Of a stretch of DNA of 64,000 nt, positions 23,351-34,954 are shown in pieces. A model generated the notes under the pieces. The model was not told the origin of the DNA and did not search any database. It was given only the letters and a program-made list of their open reading frames with translations. This DNA comes from Oscarella lobularis (Eukaryota; Porifera; Homoscleromorpha; Homosclerophorida; Oscarellidae): the NCBI RefSeq assembly GCF_947507565.1, contig NC_089181.1, positions 2,551,614-2,615,613 on the forward strand, written 5' to 3'. Within the stretch, counting starts at the first letter, position 1. Each line of letters starts with the position of its first letter. Position numbers and translations under genes: made by a program.

Positions 23351-23711
23351 AAAAAGAGCGAATTTTGACATTCTTATACTTTTGTGTGGTGTGTGTGTGT
23401 GTGTTAGTATTCTGCTGTTATTGCGTTTGCTCGTGTGAGAAAGGTCTCTGATCACTACCGATCACACTACCGTAATTGCATCCGGGGGGAGCAGGGCGTG
23501 CCTCGTGGTCTTGGAGCAACAACGTGTTTAGCCTCTACGTTTACTCCATCGGCAAGCGAACACTGCGGCGATTTCGTACATCAAAACAGGCGAGACTTAC
23601 TTTCGAAAACCTAGCGTTTCTGTACTCAGACACCCGATATGGGCGAAACGAGGCGTGGCTATCGCGAATTAAGATTTTTGCCTTGCAGGACAAAAAAACA
23701 AGCAAACGAGA

Positions 23712-24049
23712 ATGCAGCAGCAGTCAAACACTACAGTAAGGCTCGAACAAACCCCATCGCCACTCGATTGTCGTCTATCGTAGGTCGTCGTCGCGAGCCA
23801 AGCGCCTCCCCAGCAAGTCGTTCAAACGACCGTCGTAGTTGAGTAAGAAAGCGTTCCGCGCAAGGAGCCTGTGCGAACATGCAGTTTTTTCTTACTCAGG
23901 CGCCCGGTGAATCACTGCCTCCACTGCGTCATTACCTTCTTCTTCTTTCCGTGGATCATCGTGTGGATTTTCTTGGTGCGCGACCTTTATTGTAGCAAGG
24001 CGCGACGCGCGTAATCGTTTTGTTGTAGTGCATTACCCATGGAACGTAA
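23712..24049 (+). CDS. Minimal, head-less member of the PGYPPQ family, copy 6
   Basis: The exon plan is kept but the PGYPPQ head is gone: start at 23712 gives MQQQSNT, spliced to VVVASQAPPQQVVQTTVVVE, then RPVNHCLHCVITFFFFPWII with VWIFL, and tail CITHGT. About 61 residues. The invariant GTNH has become PVNH. An extra upstream coding exon around 23639-23690 cannot be excluded. Most diverged copy, at the array's end; could be decaying or a specialised micro-protein. Confidence 0.55.
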
Positions 24050-24269
24050 GTTTCTCGCCGGGACCCCTCACGAGGAACCACGAAGAACGAACAATAGCTG
24101 ATTTTCTTTTCTTGCTTCTTTCTGCTTGTTGTTTCATTCAGCGCATTCCTTTCGATTAGTCTGTGTGAAAAAATCGCCTCTGACTCCTGCGCGCGCGCAC
24201 TACACAACTTGAAACTAATATTTTTAAAAATGCATTGAATCAAAATTAGTGCTAAGAGCTAAACCCGCG

Positions 24270-26543
24270 TCACGGCACACTGTGTCTGTGAGCTCGGCGC
24301 CGCTGCTCTGCTCCGAGTCCCTCCTCGCCATGCAAAACCCTCTTCACCTGACCAATTGCTTTGAACTGTCCCCCTCGGAAAAGTAGTCGCGCGTTTGGAG
24401 TCAAGTACTCGGGCTGCTTGATGAAAGCCAGTTCGATTTGACCCTTATTGCCAGTCTTAAGCGCCTGCACTATCTATTGGGGCTTAGGGACTCATTCTAT
24501 TTATGCACACATACCTGTTCCTCGTTGTATATCCGCGTGACTCGAGCTGTCTGCATCACCCCGCCAACATGAACTGTCGCCTCGAATCCGGGTCGAAGAA
24601 CGGAGTTATGATAGAGCATGAAGATTTCGGACTCAAAGCGCCAGCAGGCACGCGGCTTCTTCTGCTCTCGACTCAAAATTACCATACCCTTGAAAAGACC
24701 ACGCCTATTTTCAGTACAGTACCAATTTCCCCCCTTACTTTTCTCAAGCATGATCGTTTCGTGTCAAGGAGAGCGAGAGTGGCCGCCTGTCCGGCGCGAG
24801 CAAATCGGCACGGTGACCGATTCCGATGCACGCTACCTATGGTGATTGGACTGAACATGCCATTGTCTTGAGGCCCAATCAGCGCTTTGTCACCCAGCCG
24901 AACGGCCCCACTATAAATAATTTGTTCAAATAATTATTTATTAACTAATTTTGCCTCTCCTTACCGTAGAACTTTTCCACCGACTACCGTTCCCGTTTCG
25001 GGAACAGAAAAGGTCTCGTCGACCTAAGCCATATTACATAGAATGTTTTAGAGAAAATTGCTTGGTAGCCTACTTGAAATTCTAATGCTTCCTGTTCTAG
25101 TTTCTCCTGCTCGGCAGCGCTATTCACAGAGGGCACCAAATTGAGAAACGAGTAGAGCAACTCAAGATTATGCCCGGTCACATTTGACACAATAAAAATT
25201 GGAGTAATACTGAAAAAAAATAATCTGATGTGCCATGCGTATGTCTACTTTTCCGTTCTCTTACCTTTCCTGCTTGAATGTGTATGCCGTTCTTATCACA
25301 TCCGCCTCCGTCTTGACGACGATTGGATTCTTGTTGCAACCGGGCAACTGCAATATGTGGGTCACCTGATCGATGGCCTTCTGCGTCATCGTTGGCGTGC
25401 AAACGTCCACTTTCGTCATGACAACGCATACGGGAATGCCGAGTGCAACGGCAAAGCCCAAGTGCTCGCGAGCCGTCCCAATGAGCCCCGCATTAGCACT
25501 GACGACCAGCATAGCAAAATCAGGACGATAGCACGTCAGACCAAATATGGTCGTTCGCATGTATCTATGATGACCGGCCAAGTCAACAAACGTCACGAGT
25601 TTTGATGCAGATTTGCATATTTCTTCAGCCGATCGAGACTCCGAATAATTAACAACCTATAAAGATATATACGTATATGTAAATATAATCTCTTACTGTA
25701 CCTCTCCTCGACTGTTGAAACCTAATATTTCATGAGATATACTTGACGTTCTTCCGCTCTGAATCTCGTGCAAATGCCGAAAGAGATTGAGACGTGAACG
25801 GCCGCGCCCATTGTCCATTTCGCCGTGAGTCAAAACGCCAATCAGCGTGCTCTTTCCACTTTCGACGGCGCCCAGCACGGCGACGCGCACGTCCAAGAAC
25901 TGCGTCAATATTAATAATTAAAAGTTTTCTATTTTTCTACGAGTCAATGCTGACTTTCTGATCGTTGGGCACTTTTCTCACTAGGGCTTCGGCCGTGTAT
26001 TTCGACGCTTCGGCCGCGTCCGATTCGACGGAGCATCGGCGCAGTACCGAAACGCTGGCACCGAGTCTAAAAAAGACGACGATGATGTAATCGCGCGGCA
26101 AATTGACTGGATTGGGGGGCGCGCCCACCTTTCGGCCATTCGTCCGAGCGTAGCGAGCGAAGCGCGCAGCTCGTCATCATCCAATCCGGTCATCATTCCG
26201 CTGTCTTCGACGCCGATTTGATAGATGGCCTCGCCGTGGCCCTCCTCGAGGCGCCATTTCATCTGGGTTACGAGATGCTCGAATCGGCATTTTGACGGAT
26301 CGACGAGCTTGAGCTTTCGAAAAACATTAGACGAAAAAACAGACACAGAAATCCTTCCTGTACCTTGTACTCGACGTTTCCTTCTTCGACCTACAGTTAG
26401 GTGGAGGAGAGATAGCGCGCCAGCCCTGAGACATCATGACTCCCCGTACTTACCTCCGGTGGAAGCGACGAGCCCGAATCGACGACGCGCTCCTCGATCG
26501 GCTCTTCGCATCCGCCGAAAAAGTTGACGACATCCAATTGCAT
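24270..26543 (-). CDS. GTP-binding protein of the GTPBP1/GTPBP2 family
   Basis: Start at 26543 ([20 protein letters not shown]). The G domain shows G1 GAVESGKST (about 25880), G3 DLAGH (about 25590) and G4 TKVD (about 25430), with the family-specific [21 protein letters not shown]-terminal beta-barrel domains contain [10 protein letters not shown]-like and [20 protein letters not shown] segments and [20 protein letters not shown], as in GTPBP1. These are EF1A-like GTPases that act on stalled ribosomes and help exosome-mediated mRNA turnover in the cytoplasm. The N-terminal part (about 26350-25940) includes the [19 protein letters not shown] segment typical of the family. Ends [11 protein letters not shown]. 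Confidence 0.9.
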
Positions 26544-26728
26544 CGTTCGCTTTCGCTGAAGTGACTGCACTATTCTTGGGGTAGCAGCCCTTGAGCTGCG
26601 TTGTTGCGCCTCTCGTATCCTCTATTGCATCATACACTGCCAACGCAGCGCGAAAAAGAAAAATCGACGACTGATATCAATACTACCGTGCGTTAAATAT
26701 ACGTCACAAGATTCGTCCACCTTTTTGT

Positions 26729-27952
26729 CTACTGACAAGTTCCTGTTGCATGACGATATTCTGCCATTGACAGCAACGCCCAATAAAAGAATAATATTCC
26801 AAATATGACGTTGATGTGAAAAATTTGATGACTTTGGCCCTTACAAAGAAAAAGTATTAGGCGAGGTTTTTTTTCTAAACTAAATTCTTACATATATATC
26901 ACATTTTCCGGGAAGAAATCGTTCCGGTATTCTGGAGATGTAGAGAGAGGCACCTGACAAGTAGGCCACAGCCATAAGAATCAACCAGATGAGTGCAGAT
27001 TGCTTCAGTGCAATTTCGTGCCCTTCCAGATAGACGGCATGCAACATGGGAATAACTCCAAGCAAGCCTACGAAATTGAGACATTGAGACACTTTGCAAC
27101 GGATCTGCCAATGATGAGGCTCACTCACCAAACACTGCAAATAGAATGCCTTTGAATGTTCGATACGTGAGAAGTTTGTCTGAGAAGAAAACGACAATGC
27201 ATGTTACACCACACAAGATCATTGCAGTTGAATAGAAGATATTGACGTTTGGATAACAGAAGAACGTGTAGTAGTAGGCCGGAATGTTACAGGAAACAAT
27301 TAGAATCGATATACCAGCATAATCCAACCTTCACCACCACAGATAATTACTTGATTAATTTACATATGGATATAGATTCATTTAACATTGTACCTGCTGA
27401 ATATTTTGTTGACCTTGTGTGAATGTATGAGAACGGTGTGAAAGAGCGACGAGCCGAGAAGAGCAAGTAGAGCCCCGGTAAAAAATACGCCAAACATCGC
27501 TTGCTGTGCTCCAGGGAGTTCTCGTATAATCAAGAATTTTTCTGACCAAAAGTGTCCACTAAAAATCGGCGAATATGTAATAAGAAAAAACACGCTTATC
27601 GATTTTACCTTCCGAAACGAGACTGGCAAAAGGAGAAAGCAGTAATAAGGGAGACGAGAGCAAAGCCGAAGAGGTGTGTCCAAATATTTCCGGTTTCCGT
27701 GTGAACGTGAAAGATCGTTCGAAAGCAATGGCGAAAGGACGGCATCGGTTGCCGATGACCGTGAACGAGAAAATCATTGTCCTTCATCCATTCGGGAAGC
27801 GATTCGTGCGAAACGATGCTCGCCGTAGACGAAACCGTGTTGCGACACGTTTTCACGATGCTTTTCGCCGTTTCAGCGACTTGAGTCGCGAATTCGTCCG
27901 TTTCAGAGCCACTTTCGTCGTCTTTTCGCTGTCGCAGTATGCATGCATCCAT
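26729..27952 (-). CDS. Adiponectin receptor-type PAQR protein
   Basis: Seven-span receptor/ceramidase-like protein. ATG at 27952 (aaaaATGG context) gives MDACILRQRKDDESGSETDE, then LPEWMKDNDFLVHGHRQPMP and HVHTETGNIWTHLFG, the AdipoR hallmark. Zinc ligands are present: SSLFHT (span 2) and HSHQIFH (last exon). RIPERFLPGKCDIY precedes the last exon, which ends EYRHATGTCQ. Orientation in the family is N terminus inside. Known members lower ceramide in the plasma membrane in response to ligand or membrane stiffness. The ligand in this animal is unknown. Divergent from PAIP1, 135 bp between starts. Confidence 0.92.
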
Positions 27953-28087
27953 TTTTGGGGAAATGTCAGGTGATAGTGGGGTGACTTCACCCCTGTAACC
28001 GCCCTGTAACCGCCGTTGCACGTGTGCGTAAATCGGCCTGCGTAAATAGGCGCATAAGCGCGCACTAGACGGACTACGTAATCCAAT

Positions 28088-29594
28088 ATGGCAGGTCGAG
28101 CTCGCCGAGGGACAGCGACACGAAAACCGGGTGTCTTACCCGAGGAAGCCGGAGAAAGACTCGACCAAGACGAGTCGACTCCCAATCCTGCGGAGACCGT
28201 CGTTCCTAAAACGTCGACGACGATGAAACTCCCGGAATCGGCGATTTACGCCAAAGAATTCATTCCGACGGCATCATTTGCTACGGAACCGTCACCGATC
28301 GGCCTATCAAACGCGACGGGTCGCGATCCGCCAAAATTGGAAGAAATATCGCGTTCAACAAACCGGAAGTTGCCGAAGCGTCCGAAAGATCAAGACGAAA
28401 AGATGGCGATCGACGGCTTCGTCGACACGATGCACAAGCTGCTTCACACGCCGGAGAATTTCGTCGTACTCGTGTCGGGTCTCGTGGAGACGATGAATCG
28501 GTGGCTAAGCGAGACGAAAACAATGGAATTTCTCGCTTGTCTTCTCTTTGAAGAGGTGATAATTATATTAATTTGGGGAGGCGGGACGGGAATAGAGTTA
28601 ATTAAATAATTAATTAAATGATCTCTGTCTATGGATAGGCGGTGTGTAATCCGGAATTTCGATTTACGGGCGCCAAAATGTTCGAGTACATCGATCAGCG
28701 TTTGAATGTGGAAGGTCATCCTGATTACAAGCTCAGACCTTTCCTTCTAACCAGGCAAGCACAGATAAATAAATAAAAAATAAATATTCTCTATGCAGGT
28801 GCAACACGGAGCATGACAAGTTTAGCCATGCCGAGTATCAGCAAATGTATCGTGCACGCTGGTTCGGCATGGCTTTATTCTTAGGGGAGATGTATCGGTT
28901 TGTGAAGGTAAGGTGCCTTTATGATATACTCCTATGGGTACTTGCCATATATTGAATCTTGTCCACAAGGTACGCGGTGAACCGTACAGCGTCTTAGGCC
29001 AAGGCGTTCTTGAGCACTTGCACTTCCTTATAGCAGATGGCAATGAAGATGCAATAGTCACATGCCTGGCGCTATACAAGGCAAGTTGACATATATAGCG
29101 TTCATCTGGTCTCGTTACATGTAGAGGAACTGTAGCTTGTTGGCCCAATGTTGGATGAAAAGGGCGGCCGTGACTTCCTCACCGACGTCACCACAAAGCT
29201 GAGCACCTGTCTCCGAGCCAACGAATCAAATTTCAGCGAGTGAGTGGCTATATATAGATCAATAAAAACCTTTGCATTAGAACCCACTATGTAGGCGTTT
29301 GCTTCAAATTGGAGAAAGGACCATTCAGCTTCGAGAATCTGGCTGGGATCTGGGTGACGTCACCGCCGCTGCTGCAGCCGACCCTTTCTTCAACGACGTT
29401 TATTCTGATTTTTATACGGAAGACGACTTGAGTGACGACGTCAATTTTTCCGACGAAATCGTCGACGATGTGTACGACAAAATTCGCTTATTGATCTGCT
29501 TTATCACCTTTTTTCCGGCAGGTATTTTGATGGAGAAATGGATGAGGAGGCCATGGCCGCGTTTGAAGCGTTTCTGTCCGGTCAAAAATCCTAA
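28088..29594 (+). CDS. PAIP1: Polyadenylate-binding protein-interacting protein 1
   Basis: Contains a PAM2-like motif (AKEFIPTASF, residues about 56-65), a central MIF4G domain (FVDTMHKLLHTPENF through RLLQIGERTIQLRESGW), and an acidic C-terminal PAM1-like end (YFDGEMDEEAMAAFEAFLSG). The order and lengths match animal PAIP1, which bridges PABP and eIF4A/eIF3 to stimulate translation of circularised mRNA. The last intron splits DDV/YFD in phase 2 (donor gtacga). Seven or so exons. Looks complete. Confidence 0.88.
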
Positions 29595-29877
29595 ATAAGA
29601 ATCTAAGGACATGCAGAAACAGTAACTAAAAGGGAAACGTTTTTCTCTTTTGTGTTCTCAGATTGGGATCAGGGGGAGAAATAGTGATTAATTATTATAC
29701 GTTCGGGCCTCGTTGGGCCTCGTTGGTTTTCCGAATTTGAATTAATGGCACGTCATCTTTATCATACAGAACTATGTACTGTAGCCAACGCGCGCGCGCG
29801 CGAGAGAGAGAGAGGGTTAATAACTTTAATTAAATAATAAAACATTTCCGACAAGAATTTAATATTATAATTCCAGC
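29595..29877. repeat. Intergenic stretch with (CG)n(AG)n microsatellite
   Basis: Convergent 3' ends. An alternating purine-pyrimidine run (about 12 bp of CG) followed by about 13 bp of AG lies at 29789-29815. The rest is AT-rich 3' flank with no coding segment. Confidence 0.5.
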
Positions 29878-30190
29878 TTACTTCAATTTTTCCCTTTCCG
29901 CGTATTTTTTCATTGGGTAGGCTCTTCTTGTCCTAGCATAGAGCGTTTGCTCGCCTTGAACGTCCACTTCAAATTCCTAAAAGAGAGAGACAGAGGATGC
30001 AGAGATGACGACGAAGACGAATGCTAACCTGATCCCAGGAGGAGCCAGAGAATATTTCATGACGAACGTCTTGGCCTTTCAATCAAGTCTCGTTGAGTAG
30101 GTAGGTACCTGGTCTTCCTTGCCGTGACAACAGAATTCCCTTAGCTGAATGCACCTGAACTTGCAGTACGCCATTCAAGAATTCATTCAT
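29878..30190 (-). CDS. C2-like domain fragment, similar to BCR/ABR
   Basis: Three short exons join as MNEFLNGVLQVQVHSAKGIL, LSRQGRPGQDVRHEIFSGSS, then WDQEFEVDVQGEQTLYARTR and a basic end. This is the first half of a C2 sandwich and lines up with the BCR/ABR C2 (YGFLNVIVHSATGF, WNEEFEIELEGSQTL from memory). It stops before the C2 ends, so it may be the end of a larger, badly resolved gene, or a remnant. An open exon at 30436-30251 (ARPIEVTPYELRTRTLVQRL) lies upstream but does not join in frame by any splice I could find. Confidence 0.35.
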
Positions 30191-30816
30191 CCACGCCGTC
30201 TAGGCCAACCGCAAGCATTTCTATGAGAACGCATAGCAGAGACAAGACGCTCACAGGCTTCCATCAGGACACTCCTTTATTGAATCAGACCTTCTCAACA
30301 GCTGGAAAGACCAATCAGATCTAAGAATAACCCGAGACAGACCACCTCCACCTACTCGTTGCAATCTCTGCACAAGCGTCCGAGTCCTCAATTCGTAGGG
30401 AGTCACTTCAATGGGCCGAGCTAAGGGGAAAACCACCGGCGTATTATTTGTCGTGGCAACTTGAAGACATAAATTACCTGTGCCTTTGGCGCTACTGACT
30501 GCCTCTAGCCAGACCTGTCGCTACTTCCTGCGCAAACAACAGAATATAGACCTGCAAAGGGAAATCACACGGGACCCTCTCGGTTTACAATAGACAGCTG
30601 ATTTCCGCAAAGGCACACACCTAGCCACCGACATCAAAGAGACGAAGACACGGCTGATTGAGACGAAGAGTACCCTCCTATCTCCAACACGCAAGAGTAG
30701 CGTTTTCACATACGGGACATAAACGTTTTAGTCATGTGATTGAGAGTGTTGTTGGCTTACGACAATCAATGGATATTGCAACAAAACTAATACAGATTAC
30801 AGAGTAAAAATAATGA
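30191..30816. other. Unresolved stretch with possible exons
   Basis: The minus-strand segment 30436-30251 has coding character (PIEVTPYELRTRTLVQRLQR) and flanking AG/GT sites. 30710-30520 holds other short open stretches. I cannot link them to the C2-like fragment nor recognise a family. Confidence 0.25.
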
Positions 30817-32622
30817 TCAAGAAAGATAGTATTTAGCTGACTCTGGATCAACCGGAAACAGCTTAAAAATAATGCTGGTATCATCTCCAATCTCCGCGTG
30901 ACAGCTACAGTAACGTACAGCTATGAACATATACAAACAAGCGCAGTAAAGCGACGGACTGTTCAACAGCTTGTCTCTGATTGACGACTCTTCATGGTCA
31001 CATTCTTGTAGCAGATGCTTCACCAAATCACACCCCAAAAAGGTGCATACATCTTGCAGGTTACGAGGCAAATGATTCATAAACCAAGTTAAGCGATCAG
31101 AGACTGTACGTACGCGCCCTTTGCTTTTCTCAAAATTACTGCACGTTTCTCCAAATCGATGCACAATTTGACTGAACTCGGGCACTAACGTGGCAAGTGC
31201 AAGCGGTGGAATGCGATTCAAATCCCTGCACTGAACTTCCCCGTTCTCCTTCAAAATGCACTCAATAAATGCTTGAAATGGCCTTGATCTCAAGCGCCTG
31301 TAGTAGCGGCTATGCTCGTCTGAGTAATGCTTCAGAGCAAACGCATCAAAGTGCTTCTTTAAGGATCGATCGCCCAGGATGTAAAACTCTTCTTCCCATA
31401 TACCATCATGAACCAGATCCCAAAGGAACTGCCTATCCTCTGTGATGAGGACTGAAAACGCTGGACCCATTTCTTTCCACATCTCGTCAGCAAATTTCTC
31501 TGTAATCTTCCCTTGACAATACTTGTCCACGTCACCGGTTAGAGAAAGCTTGGAAACGAGATGACAAAGAAGAGCCGGGTTCCTATCTGAAAATTCTGCA
31601 CATCTGTTGAAACGTGCTTCATCACAGTACACATCATGTCTGATTCTGATCATTTTCTTCGCTTCCTCAAATGCTTTCGGAGACACCTGCAAAGCAAACG
31701 CTCGTTGTTCAATTTTGTACTACAGCTTTTTGTTTTATCTCACCTGAGCTGGAAGGTTCACGCGTGGAGACGAGGACAGTACACGCCCATTGGGGGGACA
31801 TTTTCTAATGTTGATCCATGCAAGAGCCATGCAAGAGCCAGTGAAAGCGAAGTGGCAGAAAGGAGCCTTTTCATTTGCCACAAATCTTTTGAAAATTTTT
31901 CGCATAGATTCAATAGCGTCGACGTCGTAACGACTCCTATCCTTTGTCCGCCACAAAAACCATTTTTGGACTTCATCCAGTAGAAAGAAAACGGGCTGCT
32001 TTGACAGGCAGGAGATGTGCCTTAGTGTACTGACAAGAACAGGAAGAAAGCGTTCGAGCCCATCTTCTCTCAAAGGAAATTTTTTCAAAGAATCCGGAAA
32101 TGGCTCAGACAAACTCGGCTCAACTTCATGATGAATAGTCTCCATCAAAGAACACAGAAAGTCGTGTGCTGAATCGGTGTTCAAATCCTGACAATTAATA
32201 ACGACGATTTTTGCCTGATTTTTTCCACCGGAGTCGCCGAAAGTGGGATTCTCTCGAATCAACGCAGGCAATACTTCCAATAGCCAGGCTGTTTTTCCTA
32301 AATTTAGAAGCATTTAATTAAGCGCCGACAACGTTTACTTATTAACTGCATTACCAGTTTTTATCATTCCATTGATGATTAGAGGATCATGACCGCAAGG
32401 ATCAGTCTTAGTCACTTTGCTCAATGATGATAACCACTTTTCTGTGACTCGTATGCCACATCCTTCGTGTAAATAGACCCTCCTCGTTGTTTCGTTGGAA
32501 AGCGTGATTCGAGTGATGGGACATTCGGCACTACTACCAATTAATGTTTTATCTTCCAAACGAGGAAATCGGTGAAGAACGCATTGATCCACTCGCGGTC
32601 TCTTGGCTGCCGGCCGCAGTCT
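30817..32622 (-). CDS. P-loop NTPase of unknown family, 5' end unresolved
   Basis: Three visible exons, about 570 residues. Exon 1 (to 32622) has a basic start (AAKRPRVDQCVLHRFPRLED) and ends in GMIKTG; exon 2 begins KTAWLLEV, so an intron cuts the Walker A motif GMIKTGKT. Walker B is VFFLLDEVQKW (about 31980). A possible sensor segment is FAFTGSCMALAWINI. Exon 3 is a long helical region (KKMIRIRHDVYCDEARFNRC to the end) with a WDLVHDGIWEEEFYIL patch. It looks like a STAND or AAA-type ATPase, but no recognised signalling domain is attached, and I cannot name a family. The start codon could not be fixed; candidates lie above 32622. Confidence 0.6.
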
Positions 32623-32733
32623 ATATAAGAAACACGTTACAAACGCGCATCGGCAAAAGCGAGACTACTGTATTGTGATGCATGAAAACACACTACGAAC
32701 ACAGCCTGTGAAGGCCGTGTCCGGAGCAAGGTA

Positions 32734-33147
32734 ATGGAGAGAGAAGAAACTAATCTAGAGACGATGGCGACGATGATGACACCGACACCGCGCGCACACC
32801 TCGATCGGAGCCCCAGTCCCAACAAAAAGTACTAAGCAATCGAAAGACAAAGGAACATACGGATTCGATTCTGTCATAAGGAGCAGCGACGAAGAGGGCG
32901 ACGAAGAGAAGGACGATGATGCAGCTGTAAAAAGTGCGCGTGCGCCGAAAATTTTACATCAGCCGTAGACCGTGCGCATGAGTTGAAAAATTACTCCAAA
33001 AATTTATGGATATAAATAATATATAGGTAACATCTATGTAAAATTAGTAGCAAAGAGGATATTCAGCTGCAGCCAAAGGAGCAAGCATTGAAAGATAGGT
33101 TATATCGTCAGTGTGTTCTATTGTCGCGCTGTCGCTCACGAACATGA
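32734..33147 (+). CDS. Possible small acidic protein gene
   Basis: Three candidate exons: MEREETNLETMATMMTPTPR to SPNKK; then SSDEEGDEEKDDDAA (ends 32926 at gtaaaa); then, from 33067, LQPKEQALKDRLYRQCVLLS and a stop at 33147. Intron 1 is about 53 bp and the splice phases agree. No family is recognised. It would be divergent from the P-loop NTPase gene. Without transcript data this is only a plausible model. Confidence 0.33.
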
Positions 33148-33449
33148 AATATATTATATTGTACTACTCCAACGAATGCGAATAAGACACCAAAAAAGAA
33201 GAGAACGTCAGCCGAGACCAAAAGCAGCTGACAAGCCCCGCCGTCTCTAGGACGTGACTCAAGAAATGATACTCCTCCCCTGGCCTTTCTTACAATCATG
33301 CATGGTCCGAATGCAAGCATGCGTTAGTACATCAATCAGCTGAGTAATTAATTAAAGCATATTGTGACTCTACTAGTAATTTTCGTTTGACGCCTACTGT
33401 CTGTCTGTACTCGCGTGCGAGAGTGCAATTTTTTATTCTCTACACTAAT
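33148..33449. other. Intergenic, no gene seen
   Basis: A 70-residue minus-strand frame (33320-33108) has a hydrophobic stretch but overlaps the 3' exon of the putative plus-strand gene and has no support. Otherwise AT-rich flank downstream of RAD51. Confidence 0.3.
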
Positions 33450-34787
<1,338 letters not shown>

Positions 34788-34954
34788 GACTCTGTCGCGT
34801 CCGCGAGAATTTCCGAGTGTGGCGCCGCCTAAACTTGCGCAAGCGCGTTGAAGGCTACGTGTCACAAAGCCCCGTACATTTTGAACAAATAATCATTTAC
34901 AAAGACTACAGTATTATTATGCATAAACAATAACAATAAACGTATGTAGTCTTC

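Noticed and set aside
27953-28021. Longer N terminus for the adiponectin receptor beginning at 28021
   Set aside because: That frame opens with GTG, not ATG; the first ATG, with good context, is at 27952.
29789-29815. Z-DNA-type regulatory element
   Set aside because: Only a short CG/AG simple repeat in a convergent 3' flank; nothing ties it to regulation.
33108-33320. 70-residue minus-strand frame with a hydrophobic helix, as a small membrane protein
   Set aside because: Starts within a simple ATG context, has no family resemblance, and overlaps a more coherent exon on the other strand.
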